Source: Marinosulfonomonas sp. (GTDB taxonomy: Bacteria; Pseudomonadota; Alphaproteobacteria; Rhodobacterales; Rhodobacteraceae). Taken from it: DNA of 36,936 nt. The notes beneath the pieces were generated by a model, which saw only the letters and a program-made list of their open reading frames with translations, had not been told where the DNA came from and did no database searches. Below, piece by piece: positions 16,089 to 25,180 of this stretch. The stretch lies in the NCBI GenBank assembly GCA_015488685.1, contig WFNH01000075.1, positions 1 through 36,936 of the forward strand, written 5' to 3'. Both the position numbers and the translations under genes were made by a program. The stretch's first letter is position 1. Every line of letters starts with the position of its first letter.

Positions 16089-16556
16089 TTATGGTGTGCG
16101 CGCCAGACCGGATTTGACCCGCCGCAACGGGATCGAGGATTCAAGCGAGGCAACGCCGGGGATTTTGGTCAACCTGCCGGTCATGAACTGTTCAAAATCA
16201 GCCAACCCCCGCGTGGCGATGCGCAGCAGGTAATCGCGGTTGCCGGTCATCAACCAGCAATCCACCACTTCGGGGAATTCCTTGATGGTGGCTTCGAATA
16301 CTGCCAATGCTTCGTCCACCTGTTTGTCCAGTTGGACCGAGACAAACACAGACACCCCGAACCCCAGCAATGTTTCATCAATCAGGGCGCTGTAGCCGTG
16401 GATCACGCCCGCGTCTTCCAGCTTTTTCACCCGCCGCGAAACCGGCGTCGCACTTAGGCCGACGGTCTGGGCCAGCTCCTGCACGGACATGCGCCCGTCC
16501 TGTTGCAAAGCCCTAAGGATTTTCACGTCAAATTCGTCAATATTGGGTATATTCAC
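16089..16556 (-). CDS. Lrp/AsnC family transcriptional regulator
   Basis: A 155-residue regulator. The N-terminal winged helix-turn-helix (about 1-60) reads IDEFDVKILRALQQDGRMS then VQELAQTVGLSATPVSRRVK, where SATPVSRRVKKLE is the recognition helix region. GVIHGYSALIDETLLGF links to the RAM effector domain, whose VDCWLMTGNRDYLLRI segment forms the amino-acid-sensing interface. Such proteins respond to amino acids as dimers or octamers. It is divergent from the AceE-like gene with only 110 bp between starts, so it probably controls that gene and itself. The Pseudomonas putida mdeR/mdeB arrangement (Lrp-type regulator with AceE homologue) is the closest parallel I know. Confidence 0.92.
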   Translation of the reverse strand: MNIPNIDEFDVKILRALQQDGRMSVQELAQTVGLSATPVSRRVKKLEDAGVIHGYSALIDETLLGFGVSVFVSVQLDKQVDEALAVFEATIKEFPEVVDCWLMTGNRDYLLRIATRGLADFEQFMTGRLTKIPGVASLESSIPLRRVKSGLARTP

Positions 16557-16666
16557 TATAAAACCTTCCTGAAGGGAGTGATCAACCTAATTATAATCCA
16601 CTTAAGGGCTAAAATAGCAAGGACACACTATCGGCCCTTTGGCTAGAATACGGCAACCTCTGTCAA
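16557..16666. promoter_or_regulatory. Divergent promoter region of lrp-like and aceE-like genes
   Basis: A 110-bp intergenic stretch that must hold both divergent promoters. It includes an AT-rich core (CTAATTATAATCC at about 16588-16600) and a 6-bp inverted repeat AAGGGC (16604-16609) with GCCCTT (16634-16639). An Lrp-type operator is expected here from the divergent layout, but I cannot define the exact box, and no clear Shine-Dalgarno precedes the aceE-like ATG. Confidence 0.4.
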
Positions 16667-19048
16667 ATGCCGGATGCCGATCAAATGACCGCGCCCCCTT
16701 TGAAAACCATCGAACAACGCCTGCTTTGGCTGTCGCACTGGATGATCCACCACGCCAACCACATCCGTCCGAAACAGGACGCGATCAAGCTGGGCGGGCA
16801 TCAGGCCTCGTCTGCGTCTATGGTTTCGATCATGACGGCGCTGTATTTCAGCGCGCTGCGGCCACAGGACAGGGTGGCGGTGAAACCGCATGCCTCGCCG
16901 ATCTTTCATGCGATGCAATATCTGATGGGCAACCTGCCGCTGGAAAAGATGCAGAACTTTCGCGGCTTTGGTGGCGCGCAAAGCTACCCCAGCCGCACCA
17001 AGGATGTGGATGATGTGGATTTCTCGACCGGCTCGGTCGGGTTGGGGGTGGCGATGACATCCTTTGCCGCGATCATTCAGGATTACATCAAGGCCAAGGA
17101 CTGGGGGCAGGACTTGCCAATGGGCCGGATGGTGGCGCTGGTCGGGGATGCCGAACTGGACGAGGGTAATGTTTACGAGGCCTTGCAGGAGGGGTGGAAA
17201 AACGATCTGCGCAATGTCTGGTGGGTGATTGATTATAACCGCCAGTCGCTGGACGGGATCGTGCGCGAAGGGCTGTTTTCGCGGATTGAAAAGATATTTG
17301 ACGCCTTTGGCTGGGACGTGGTGCGGGTGAAATACGGCAGTTTGCAGCGGGCGGCCTTTCGCGAAAAGGGCGGCAAGGCGCTGCGCGACTGGATCGATAA
17401 TTGCCCCAACCAGCTGTATTCGGCGCTGACCTATATGGGCGGGGCTGTGTGGCGGCAACGGCTGCTGGATGATCTGGGCGATCAGGGGGACGTCACGGCG
17501 CTGATTGAATCACGCAGCGATGACGAGTTGGCTGCGTTGATGGAAAACCTTGGCGGCAATTGCGTGGAAACCATGAGCGAGGTTTTCGCCAGCATCGATC
17601 ATGACCGGCCGGTTTGTTTTCTGGCCTATACGGTCAAGGGCTGGGGCACGCCGATTGCCGGTCACAAGGACAATCACGGCGGGCTGATGACCAATGCGCA
17701 GATGGCGGATTGGCAACAACATATGGGTGTGCCTGCGGGGCAGGAGTGGGAGCCATTCGCCACGGTTTCCGACGTGCCCGCCTTGCAATCCTTTCTGGAT
17801 CAGGTGCCGTTTTTTGCCAAAGGACAGCGGCGGTTCCATGATGACGTGGTGCCGGTGCCCGATATTGCGCTGGCCACGGGGCGCGAGATGTCGACGCAGA
17901 TGGCTTTTGGCAAGATCATGGATGATCTGGCGCGCGGGGACAGCAAACTGGCGCAGCGGATCGTCACCACCTCGCCCGACGTGACGGGCACAACCAACCT
18001 TGGCCCGTGGGTGAACCGGCGCAAACTGTTTGCCCGCCAGCCGCTCGAGGATACGTTCCGCGCCGAAAACATCCCCTCGACCGCGAAATGGGATTTCGCG
18101 CCCGAGGGCCAGCATATCGAACTGGGTATCGCTGAAATGAACCTGTTTTTGCTGCTGGGCGCGGCGGGGCTGTCGCACAGCCTGTTTGGCAAACGCCTGC
18201 TGCCGGTTGGCACGCTGTACGATCCTTTCGTGTGCCGTGGTCTGGATGCGCTGAACTACGCATGTTATCAGGACGCCCGTTTCATGGTGGTGGGCACCCC
18301 GTCGGGGATCACCCTGTCCTATGAAGGCGGCGCGCATCAGTCGGTCGGCACACCACTGATCGGCATGTCGCAGGATGGCCTTGCCGCGTTCGAGCCAGCC
18401 TTTGTCGATGAACTGGCAGTGATCATGCAATGGGCCTTTGAATACATGCAAAAGGATGGCGAGCCGGATCCTGACGAGCGCACATGGCTGCGCGATGAAA
18501 CCGGTGGATCGGTCTATTTGCGTCTGTCCACCAACCCGCTGGAGCAGCCCGGCAAACGGGTGGATCAGGATTTTGTGCAGGGGGCGATTGACGGGGCCTA
18601 CTGGCTGCGCAAACCGGGGCCGAATTGCGAAGTTGTGATCGCCTATCAAGGGGTTGTCGCGCCCGAGGCGATCAAGGCCGCCGGTATCATCGGCGGCGGG
18701 CGGCGCGATGTCGGGGTGCTGGCGGTGACATCGGCGGACCGGCTGAACGCGGGCTGGACGGCGGCACAACGGGCGCGGTCACGTGGGCAGACAAGCGCGC
18801 GTGGGCATATCGAAACCCTGATGGCGGACCTGCCGCCGCATTGCAAAATCGTCACGGTGATCGACGGGCATCCGGCCACTTTGGCGTGGCTGGGGGCGGT
18901 GCAGGGGCATCAGACGATCCCGCTGGGGGTTGAACATTTCGGTCAGACCGGCACGATTGGCGATCTCTATCACCACTACGGTATCGACGCGGCGGCGATT
19001 GTGGAAAAGGTGAACGGCCTGACGTCTGGGCGGGTGCTGGATATTTGA
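16667..19048 (+). CDS. AceE-like 2-oxoacid dehydrogenase E1 (MdeB-like), thiamine-PP dependent
   Basis: A 793-residue single-chain, transketolase-fold E1 enzyme like homodimeric pyruvate dehydrogenase AceE, but about 90 residues shorter than Escherichia coli AceE. The thiamine-diphosphate/Mg motif is GDAELDEGNVYEAL with the later N in WWVIDYNRQSLDG (about residues 160-195). GGHQASSASMVSIMTALYF, GFGGAQSYPSRTKDVDDVDF and STGSVGLGVAMTSFAAI match the first domain. ELGIAEMNLFLLLGAAGLS carries the activating Glu of the Pyr domain. The substrate may be pyruvate or, by analogy with MdeB, 2-oxobutyrate. It stands alone without E2/E3 genes. The start at 16667 is uncertain; an in-frame ATG lies at 16685. 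Confidence 0.88.
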   Translation: MPDADQMTAPPLKTIEQRLLWLSHWMIHHANHIRPKQDAIKLGGHQASSASMVSIMTALYFSALRPQDRVAVKPHASPIFHAMQYLMGNLPLEKMQNFRGFGGAQSYPSRTKDVDDVDFSTGSVGLGVAMTSFAAIIQDYIKAKDWGQDLPMGRMVALVGDAELDEGNVYEALQEGWKNDLRNVWWVIDYNRQSLDGIVREGLFSRIEKIFDAFGWDVVRVKYGSLQRAAFREKGGKALRDWIDNCPNQLYSALTYMGGAVWRQRLLDDLGDQGDVTALIESRSDDELAALMENLGGNCVETMSEVFASIDHDRPVCFLAYTVKGWGTPIAGHKDNHGGLMTNAQMADWQQHMGVPAGQEWEPFATVSDVPALQSFLDQVPFFAKGQRRFHDDVVPVPDIALATGREMSTQMAFGKIMDDLARGDSKLAQRIVTTSPDVTGTTNLGPWVNRRKLFARQPLEDTFRAENIPSTAKWDFAPEGQHIELGIAEMNLFLLLGAAGLSHSLFGKRLLPVGTLYDPFVCRGLDALNYACYQDARFMVVGTPSGITLSYEGGAHQSVGTPLIGMSQDGLAAFEPAFVDELAVIMQWAFEYMQKDGEPDPDERTWLRDETGGSVYLRLSTNPLEQPGKRVDQDFVQGAIDGAYWLRKPGPNCEVVIAYQGVVAPEAIKAAGIIGGGRRDVGVLAVTSADRLNAGWTAAQRARSRGQTSARGHIETLMADLPPHCKIVTVIDGHPATLAWLGAVQGHQTIPLGVEHFGQTGTIGDLYHHYGIDAAAIVEKVNGLTSGRVLDI

Positions 19049-19050
19049 CC

Positions 19051-20184
19051 CTAACGCGGTAGTGGCGTGGTGCCCTTTTTATACGGCTCCCAATCGATGA
19101 TTTCGGGGTAATAGGTTGCCCGCCACTGGCGCACACGCGGGTTCATCCGGCGGCGCCACAGGTGGGGCATCATCGCCAGTGCCGTCATCAAGGGATAACC
19201 GCGCGGCAGTTGCGGGGCGTCTGCCTCGGAATAGGTTTGCAACAGCGGAAACCGGCGGGCCGGTTTATAGTGGTGGTCGGAATGGCGTTGCAGGTTGATC
19301 AGTAACCAGTTCGAGGCCGTATGCGCCGCGTTCCATGAATGATGCGGTTTGACGTGTTCATATTGTCCGTCGCCCAGATGTTTGCGGGTCAACCCGTAGT
19401 GTTCGACATAGTTGGTCAGCTCAAGATACCAGATGGCGACAAAGGCCTGAAACAGGAAAAACCCGATACCGGCCCAGCCGCCCAGATACCATGCCAGAAA
19501 CAGGGCTGCCGCTTGCAGCACCGCATAGCGCCAAAACGGGTTGGACCGATGGAACGGCCCCAATCCCTTGCGGGCCAGCATTTTGCTTTCGGCCTGCCAT
19601 GCCGAGGCTGGACATTCGCGCAGCACACGCGGGAAATACTGATGGAACCCTTCGTTATAGCGGGCCGTCACCGCATCGCGCGGGGTGCCGACATAGATGT
19701 GGTGCACCAACAGGTGTTCGGTGCGAAAATGGCTGTAAAGCACCGTGGCCAGCAACAGATCGGCTAGCCAGCGCTCTAGTCGGGTTTTCTGGTGCATCAG
19801 TTCATGCGCATAGACAATGCCGGTGCTGCCCGAAACCGCGCCAACGCCATAGAACAGAACGATCTTTTCCAGCAGGGACAGGTGGGTGGTGGTGGCTGTC
19901 CACCAGATCATGCCGAATATCAGCGCAAACTGGATCGGGAACCAGATCAGCGTGACAAGCCGGTACCAGAACAGGTCGGCATCATCGGTTTCGGTGTCGG
20001 GGTTGTTTTCGTTCAGACCCAGTATCGCGTCCAGAACCGAGGCCGCCGTCCAGCCGTAAAACGCCAGCAGGATGGTCCACCATCCGCCATAAATCGCGCC
20101 GACAAGGGCCAGCGGCACAGCGCCCAGCGATATCCAGAACGGCAACGCGGATGCGGGTTTTGTGACCTGACTGATACTGGTCAT
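19051..20184 (-). CDS. alkB: AlkB-type alkane 1-monooxygenase
   Basis: A 377-residue integral-membrane non-haem diiron hydroxylase that oxidises medium-chain n-alkanes to 1-alkanols, using electrons from rubredoxin. The histidine boxes are complete: HELMH (127-131), EHLLVHH (156-162) and LQRHSDHH (298-305), plus the AlkB-specific NYVEHYGL motif (258-265). Hydrophobic segments appear at about 13-32, 36-54, 76-96, 105-125 and 221-255. The ATG at 20184 is chosen because GGAGA lies upstream; ATGs at 20196 and 20226 are possible. No rubredoxin gene is nearby. It ends 2 bp from the convergent E1 gene. Family assignment is firm; chain-length range is unknown. Confidence 0.93.
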   Translation of the reverse strand: MTSISQVTKPASALPFWISLGAVPLALVGAIYGGWWTILLAFYGWTAASVLDAILGLNENNPDTETDDADLFWYRLVTLIWFPIQFALIFGMIWWTATTTHLSLLEKIVLFYGVGAVSGSTGIVYAHELMHQKTRLERWLADLLLATVLYSHFRTEHLLVHHIYVGTPRDAVTARYNEGFHQYFPRVLRECPASAWQAESKMLARKGLGPFHRSNPFWRYAVLQAAALFLAWYLGGWAGIGFFLFQAFVAIWYLELTNYVEHYGLTRKHLGDGQYEHVKPHHSWNAAHTASNWLLINLQRHSDHHYKPARRFPLLQTYSEADAPQLPRGYPLMTALAMMPHLWRRRMNPRVRQWRATYYPEIIDWEPYKKGTTPLPR

Positions 20185-20241
20185 ACTTGTCTCCATCACT
20201 CTGGCGCGTTTGGCGTATCTAGGCATAGGTTGGCGGGGAAC

Positions 20242-21288
20242 TCAATCCGCTATCAGGTGATCCTTGGCCAGATTATAGGCTTTGCGCATGACCGTCGGCA
20301 GGTCGGCGGGGCTGAATTGGCTGGCGGGCAGGAAGTGGCCCGCATCAGGGGTTGCATCCGCAACGGTGGCCGCCTGAACGATCAGCCGCAGGTGGAAGTG
20401 GGTGAAGGTGTGGCGCACCTCGGCGGGCAGGGTTTGCCAGTCGGCCTCTAGCGGCGGCTGCGCGACAGGTTCTGCGCCCCACTCCGCACCGGGCCAGCCC
20501 AGCATCCCGCCCAAAAGCCCCTTGTCGGGGCGGCGTTCCAGTAGCCACGCACCATCACCCCGCCGTGCAATATAAGCGATACCATAGCGGGTGGGTTTAC
20601 GGGTTTTCGGTGCGCGTCTGGGCAGGTCGGCAGCGGCGCCTTGGGTGCGGGCCTTGCAGGCTTTGGTCCACGGGCAAATCCCGCAAGCAGGGGATTTCGG
20701 GGCGCAGATGGTGGCGCCAAGATCCATCACGGCCTGCGCGTAATCCCCGGCGCGTTCCTGCGGGGTCAGGGTGGCGGCAAGGGCCGTCAGTTCCGGTTTG
20801 GCCGCAGGTAAAGGCGTGTGGATGTCATATATCCGCGCCATTACCCGTTCGATATTGCCATCCACCACGGTTTCGCTGTGACCATAGGCAATCGCGGCGA
20901 TGGCGGCGGCGGTGTAGGGGCCGATGCCGGGCAGGGACAGCAACCCGTCGCGGGTATCAGGGAAGACCCCGCCATGATCGGACACCACCATGCGGGCGCT
21001 TTTCAGCAGGTTGCGGGCGCGGGCGTAATAGCCCAGACCGGCCCATTCACCCATCACCTCGGCATCTTCGGCCGCTGCCAGATCGTAAACAGTGGGCCAA
21101 CGGGTGGTGAAGGCGTGGAAATATTTGACGACGGCTGCAACGGTGGTTTGCTGCAACATCACCTCGGACAGCCAGATGTGATAGGGATCGGGCAACACGC
21201 CAACGCGCGACTCCATCGGCGGCACCCGCCACGGCAGGACGCGGGCGTGGGTGTCATACCAGCCCAGCAAAGCATCGCTTAAATCCAT
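20242..21288 (-). CDS. mutY: A/G-specific adenine glycosylase MutY
   Basis: A 348-residue base-excision enzyme that removes adenine paired with 8-oxoguanine. The catalytic Glu42 lies in SEVMLQQTTV, and the helix-hairpin-helix LPGIGPYTAAAI with Asp143 (VVDGNIERV) completes the active site. The [4Fe-4S] cluster ligands are Cys195, Cys202, Cys205 and Cys211 (C-x6-C-x2-C-x5-C). The C-terminal NUDIX-like domain that senses 8-oxoG is present (TRYGIAYIARRGDGAWLLER). ATG at 21288 is preferred to the in-frame TTG at 21297. It is divergent from the DciA-like gene, a frequent neighbour in this lineage. Confidence 0.96.
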   Translation of the reverse strand: MDLSDALLGWYDTHARVLPWRVPPMESRVGVLPDPYHIWLSEVMLQQTTVAAVVKYFHAFTTRWPTVYDLAAAEDAEVMGEWAGLGYYARARNLLKSARMVVSDHGGVFPDTRDGLLSLPGIGPYTAAAIAAIAYGHSETVVDGNIERVMARIYDIHTPLPAAKPELTALAATLTPQERAGDYAQAVMDLGATICAPKSPACGICPWTKACKARTQGAAADLPRRAPKTRKPTRYGIAYIARRGDGAWLLERRPDKGLLGGMLGWPGAEWGAEPVAQPPLEADWQTLPAEVRHTFTHFHLRLIVQAATVADATPDAGHFLPASQFSPADLPTVMRKAYNLAKDHLIAD

Positions 21289-21379
21289 CTCACGCAAACT
21301 TTATCCGTCCTTTTGTGCTATTGTTCTGGCACCCCGCCCGAACCTGTTTAGAATAGACGTGAAGCAACGGAAAGACGAC

Positions 21380-21904
21380 GTGAAGCAAACAACCGGATAT
21401 AAACAGCGCAGATACGGAGGTAAGGGGTTTCAACGCACCTCGAGCCTGCTGCGCGAGCGTATCCGCACCGCCGGCGAATCGCGGGGCTTTGCCGTCAGCC
21501 GTCTGTTGACCCATTGGCCTGAAATCGTGGGCGAAGACATTGCCCATATGGCCCGTCCCGTGCATGTAAAATATGGCCGCGACAGTCTGGGGGCGACGTT
21601 GACCATCCTGACCACGGGCGCACAGGCCCCGATGCTGGAAATGCAAAAGGAACAACTGCGCGAGCGGGTGAATGCCTGCTATGGTTATAGTGCGATTGCC
21701 AAGGTGCGCATCACCCAGACGGCGCCGGTCGGATTTGCCGAAGGGCAGGCGCAATTTGCGCCCGCGCCCAAGGCAAAACCGGCCCAGCCGACCCCCGAAA
21801 TCAAACAGGCCGCCCGCAAGGTGGCAGAACCGATCGCGGATGACGGTTTGCGCGATGCCCTTGCAGCGCTGGGCGCAAACATTATATCCCGTAGGAAACA
21901 CTGA
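21380..21904 (+). CDS. DUF721 / DciA family protein
   Basis: A 174-residue protein whose central part (LLTHWPEIVGEDIAHMARPV, then LTILTTGAQAPMLEMQKEQL and RERVNACYGYSAIAKVRI) matches the DUF721/DciA family. DciA proteins load or assist the replicative helicase DnaB in bacteria that lack DnaC; whether this longer alphaproteobacterial form does so is unproven. The C-terminal tail is Ala/Pro/Lys-rich (about 125-150) and probably disordered. A GTG start at 21380 is chosen because GGAAAG lies 6 bases upstream; GTG at 21359 is an alternative. It is divergent from mutY and 13 bp upstream of the DsbA-like gene. Confidence 0.82.
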   Translation: MKQTTGYKQRRYGGKGFQRTSSLLRERIRTAGESRGFAVSRLLTHWPEIVGEDIAHMARPVHVKYGRDSLGATLTILTTGAQAPMLEMQKEQLRERVNACYGYSAIAKVRITQTAPVGFAEGQAQFAPAPKAKPAQPTPEIKQAARKVAEPIADDGLRDALAALGANIISRRKH

Positions 21905-21917
21905 AAGAGGATTATCT

Positions 21918-22601
21918 ATGAAACGCAGGGTATTTATCGGAGCAGGTGCGGTGGCTTTGGCTGGCAGCGGAGCATATTGGTTGAACACCAACAACGCATT
22001 GCCAGGCACGACAAGCAACGCCGGATTTGGTGCGGCGATGGCCGAAACCACGGACGAGATTGATACATCCGGTGTTGTCGAAATGGCGATGGGGGACAAG
22101 GATGCGCCGGTGACAGTGGTTGAATACGCATCCCCGACCTGCCCGCATTGCGCGCGTTTTCACCAGACAGTCCTGCCGGAAATCAAAAAGAACTATATCG
22201 ATGCCGGCAAAATCCGTTTCATTTTCCGCGAGGCCTATTTCGACAAATACGGCCTGTGGGCCAGCATTATGGCGCGTTGTGGTGGCGAGATGCGCTATTT
22301 CGGGATTATGGATATTCTGATGGGGGATCAGAAGGCATGGCTGGGCGAAGGCGATCCGGCCACTGTGGTCGATAACCTGCGCAAGATCGGCCTGACAGCG
22401 GGCATGACCAACGAACAGCTGGATGCCTGTTTCAGCGACGAGGACAACGTGAAAACCCTTGTGGCGTGGTATCAGCAGAATTTCACCCGCGATAACATGG
22501 ATTCAACCCCGTCGTTCCTGATTCAGGGCGAGAAGTATTCCAACATGAGCTATGAAGATTTCTCGGCCATTCTGGACAAAAAATTGGCAGAAGCCGAGTA
22601 A
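21918..22601 (+). CDS. DsbA-family thiol:disulfide oxidoreductase
   Basis: A 227-residue exported protein with a thioredoxin-like fold. The active site is Cys75-Pro-His-Cys78 in YASPTCPHCARFHQTV, the same CPHC as classical DsbA, and the cis-Pro loop is DSTPSFLIQGEKYS. The N-terminus MKRRVFIGAGAVALAGSGAY contains twin arginines (RRVFIG) before a short hydrophobic stretch, so Tat export is possible although the motif is not canonical. The ATG at 21918 follows AGAGG with 7-nt spacing. It likely oxidises cysteines in periplasmic proteins; the secreted cysteine-rich PLA2-like protein of this window is one conceivable client. It is cotranscribed with the DciA-like gene. Confidence 0.92.
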   Translation: MKRRVFIGAGAVALAGSGAYWLNTNNALPGTTSNAGFGAAMAETTDEIDTSGVVEMAMGDKDAPVTVVEYASPTCPHCARFHQTVLPEIKKNYIDAGKIRFIFREAYFDKYGLWASIMARCGGEMRYFGIMDILMGDQKAWLGEGDPATVVDNLRKIGLTAGMTNEQLDACFSDEDNVKTLVAWYQQNFTRDNMDSTPSFLIQGEKYSNMSYEDFSAILDKKLAEAE

Positions 22602-22603
22602 GG

Positions 22604-23596
22604 CTATTTTGCGATGGTTGCGAGCGCGGAATCAAACGCGCTCCAGTCGGCTATTTCCAGACGAACCGGCAATGTCACCACCTCGGCGCGAAAAGCGGCG
22701 GGCAGGCGCACGGCGTCTTTTTCGGTGGTGACCATGATTGCGCCCAGTGCCTTGGCCTCGAATGCCAGACGTTTCATCAGGGCAGCGGTCAGGGGCTGGT
22801 GATCGCTTAGGGCTTCGGTGTGCAGCAGGTCAGCGCCCAGACCGCGTAGGGTGGCAAAGAATTTTGCCGGATGGCCGATGCCGGCAAAGGCCAGCACGGG
22901 CTGATCCTGCCATTCAATGCCGGTTTGCAGCGGGGCCAGACGGCCAGTCAGATGCGGCAAGACGATTTTGTCGGCCCATGCCTGTTGGAACGCCTCTTGC
23001 TGGGATTCGCCGCCAATGGATATCAGCAGATCCGCGCGGGTCAGCCCCGCGGCAACGGGTTCGCGTAAAGGGCCGGCGGGCAATACGCGGCCATTGCCAA
23101 AGCCGATGGCGGCATCCACCACCACCATGGAAATATCTTTGTGCAGGGCGGGATTCTGGAACCCGTCGTCCAGCACAATGATATCGGCCCCCGCAGCCAC
23201 GGCGGCCTTGGCCCCCTCGGCGCGGTCTTTGGCAACCCAAGTGGGCGCAAAGGCGGCCAACAGCAGTGGTTCGTCGCCGGTTTCTTCGGCACTATGGCGG
23301 GCCTCGTCCACATGAACCGGTCCTTGTAATGACCCACCATAACCGCGTGTCACCACATGCGGGGTGTGGCCCGCGGCTTGCAGGCGCTGCACAATGGCGA
23401 TGGCGGTCGGGGTTTTTCCGGTGCCGCCTGCGTTGATATTGCCGACACAGATTACAGGCACGGGGGCATGATATTGCGCCGGTTGAGCCACGCGTCTGGC
23501 GGTGGTTTTGGCATAGATCGCGCCCAGTGGCGACAGTAGGCGGGCCAATATTGCGGGGCGGTCGGCAGGGGTGAACCAGAAGCGGGGGGGCTGCAT
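22604..23596 (-). CDS. lpxK: Tetraacyldisaccharide 4'-kinase LpxK
   Basis: A 330-residue inner-membrane-associated kinase that phosphorylates the 4' position of the lipid A disaccharide precursor. The P-loop [13 protein letters not shown] (residues 52-64) is characteristic. [15 protein letters not shown] and [20 protein letters not shown] are family signatures, with the catalytic Asp of the DDG motif. The N-terminal segment [20 protein letters not shown] probably forms the membrane-contact helix. Its ATG overlaps the waaA stop by one base (TAATG in the minus sense), so they are translationally coupled. It is the last gene of the leftward envelope block and ends 2 bp from the convergent DsbA-like gene. 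Confidence 0.96.
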   Translation of the reverse strand: MQPPRFWFTPADRPAILARLLSPLGAIYAKTTARRVAQPAQYHAPVPVICVGNINAGGTGKTPTAIAIVQRLQAAGHTPHVVTRGYGGSLQGPVHVDEARHSAEETGDEPLLLAAFAPTWVAKDRAEGAKAAVAAGADIIVLDDGFQNPALHKDISMVVVDAAIGFGNGRVLPAGPLREPVAAGLTRADLLISIGGESQQEAFQQAWADKIVLPHLTGRLAPLQTGIEWQDQPVLAFAGIGHPAKFFATLRGLGADLLHTEALSDHQPLTAALMKRLAFEAKALGAIMVTTEKDAVRLPAAFRAEVVTLPVRLEIADWSAFDSALATIAK

Positions 23597-24849
23597 TATC
23601 TCTCCTCGGTTTTGGCAAGGGTTTGCAGTATCAGACCGACCGTATGGTCAACGGCCTCGGCGCCGCTGGTGGATATGGCCCAGCCCGCATGGGCCATCGC
23701 GGCGGCAATGTCGGGGGCCAGCAATTCTTGTAGATTGGTGGCCAGATGGGCGGCATCACGCACCTCGCGGGCGGCACCGGCAGTATCAAGACGGGCATAT
23801 CCGGTGCGATAGGATTCGACAAACGGGCCATGCAGGATGGCCGACCCCAGTGCCGACGCCTCGAACGGGGAACAGCCCTTGCCCCCTTTGATCAGCGAAT
23901 TACCAATAAAACAAACCGGCGCCAACCGCAGCCACAGGCCCAGTTCATCCGGTGTATCGGCAATAAATATCTGGATGTGTTCGTCCGGTTCCTGCCCTTT
24001 GGAGCGCTGGGCGACCAACCAGCCGTCATTGGTCAGGCTTTCGGCCAATGCGTCCCCGCTGGCGCTGTCCATGGGCGAGATGATCAGCAACAGGCGGTGT
24101 GACAGGCGGCTGGCGGCACGATGGGCCGTGGCGACAATAGGGCCTTCACCATCTGCAGTTTTCACGGCCAGCCAGACAGGACGGGCGGCCAGAATGGCAG
24201 CCATTTCGTCGCGATCCCTGTCATCGCAAAACAGGGTTGTCGCGCCTTCTTCCAGTAGTCCGCAGGCCTCGGTTCTGGAAGGAATGGCACCCTGTCTGAT
24301 CAGGCGTCGAACAACTTCGGTTTTGCCGACAAGGATATGGTCAAACATGGCCAGCAGCGCCATGATCATTCCTGTTTTCCAGCGCTTTCGTCCGTCAATG
24401 CGGGCGCGGCAGCGGGCATCCACCATTATTAGCGGGATATTGCGGCCCTGCGTTCCTGCCAGCAAGGCCGGGCGAAGAGTGGACCCGGCCCATACGGCGA
24501 TTATCGGGCGCCAGTGATCCAGAAATTCGGCCACCTGTTGCGGGGTGTCGGGTGGGGCGGGCAGATGCAGGCAGGGCTGATCGCAACTATCCTGAAACGG
24601 TAGATCAACCTGGGTATCTTCCGATGTCGTCACCAGAAAAGAAATGTCGCCACGCTCGGCCGCCAGCGCGCGAATCAGTTCCTGCACCGGCGAGGTTTCC
24701 TCGGGGTTGGAAACATGCAACCAGACCAGCTGTCCGGCGGGACGGGCAAGGCGTTTTTGGGCGGTGTCGCCATGGGCCTGTTGTTCTTGCAAAGCACGCG
24801 CACCGGCGCGTTTAGCATTCGCAAGATAGATTTTCAGGCCAAGGGACAT
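23596..24849 (-). CDS. waaA: 3-deoxy-D-manno-octulosonic acid (Kdo) transferase, divergent
   Basis: A 417-residue GT30-type transferase expected to add Kdo to lipid A precursor on the inner face of the cytoplasmic membrane. It carries [12 protein letters not shown] (41-52), where the usual W-x-H-S-V-S-V-G-E-T is changed but the catalytic-position Glu (Glu51) and Thr are kept. In the donor-binding half the common GGHNPLE loop reads [20 protein letters not shown]. The remaining landmarks ([41 protein letters not shown]) fit the family. It sits between DUF4170 and lpxK, the normal alphaproteobacterial order. Context makes the call firm; the altered motifs make the exact acceptor or number of Kdo added uncertain. 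Confidence 0.84.
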   Translation of the reverse strand: MSLGLKIYLANAKRAGARALQEQQAHGDTAQKRLARPAGQLVWLHVSNPEETSPVQELIRALAAERGDISFLVTTSEDTQVDLPFQDSCDQPCLHLPAPPDTPQQVAEFLDHWRPIIAVWAGSTLRPALLAGTQGRNIPLIMVDARCRARIDGRKRWKTGMIMALLAMFDHILVGKTEVVRRLIRQGAIPSRTEACGLLEEGATTLFCDDRDRDEMAAILAARPVWLAVKTADGEGPIVATAHRAASRLSHRLLLIISPMDSASGDALAESLTNDGWLVAQRSKGQEPDEHIQIFIADTPDELGLWLRLAPVCFIGNSLIKGGKGCSPFEASALGSAILHGPFVESYRTGYARLDTAGAAREVRDAAHLATNLQELLAPDIAAAMAHAGWAISTSGAEAVDHTVGLILQTLAKTEER

Positions 24850-24867
24850 CGGGGCATACCCTGTCTA

Positions 24868-25113
24868 TCAGCCGTCCAGCTCTTCGGTGGGCGAGGCTTC
24901 GACCTCTTCATCCCGAAGACGGTGGATATGGGCAATAAAATACCGCATGTGAGCATTGTCGACTGTGCGGTGGGCCTCGGCCTTCCAGGCGTTATAGGCG
25001 GTTTCATAATTGGGGAACATGCCGACGATATGGATGTCATCCACGTCTTTGAAGGCGTTTTTGGTAGGGTCGATCAATTCGCCGCCAAAGACGAGGTGCA
25101 GGCGTTGGGTCAT
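24868..25113 (-). CDS. DUF4170 family small protein
   Basis: An 81-residue soluble protein matching the alphaproteobacterial DUF4170 family (LHLVFGGELIDPTKNAFKDV, IVGMFPNYETAYNAWKAEAH, TVDNAHMRYFIAHIHRL), with an acidic C-terminus. No function is known to me. It lies 18 bp upstream of waaA in the same direction, and its family is habitually found between an inositol-monophosphatase-like gene and waaA, so a link to lipid A/Kdo synthesis is plausible but rests only on neighbourhood. The ATG at 25113 follows GGGAGG-like purines in the mRNA sense (read from 25114-25125). Confidence 0.85.
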   Translation of the reverse strand: MTQRLHLVFGGELIDPTKNAFKDVDDIHIVGMFPNYETAYNAWKAEAHRTVDNAHMRYFIAHIHRLRDEEVEASPTEELDG

Positions 25114-25180
25114 GGGAGGTCGCTCCGATATGGTTTGTGTCCGGTTTGCGGGGACAGTAGTGGATTGGCGCGGGGCGAGA

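Noticed and set aside
17510-18769. A 419-codon open frame antisense to the AceE-like gene
   Set aside because: It lies wholly opposite a well-supported E1 gene, is His/Arg/Gln-rich in a way typical of the reverse of GC-rich codons, and shows no domain.
21672-21917. A longer N-terminus for the DsbA-like protein
   Set aside because: It would overlap most of the 3' half of the DciA-like gene, is Arg/Pro-rich, and would bury the export signal that begins at the ATG at 21918.
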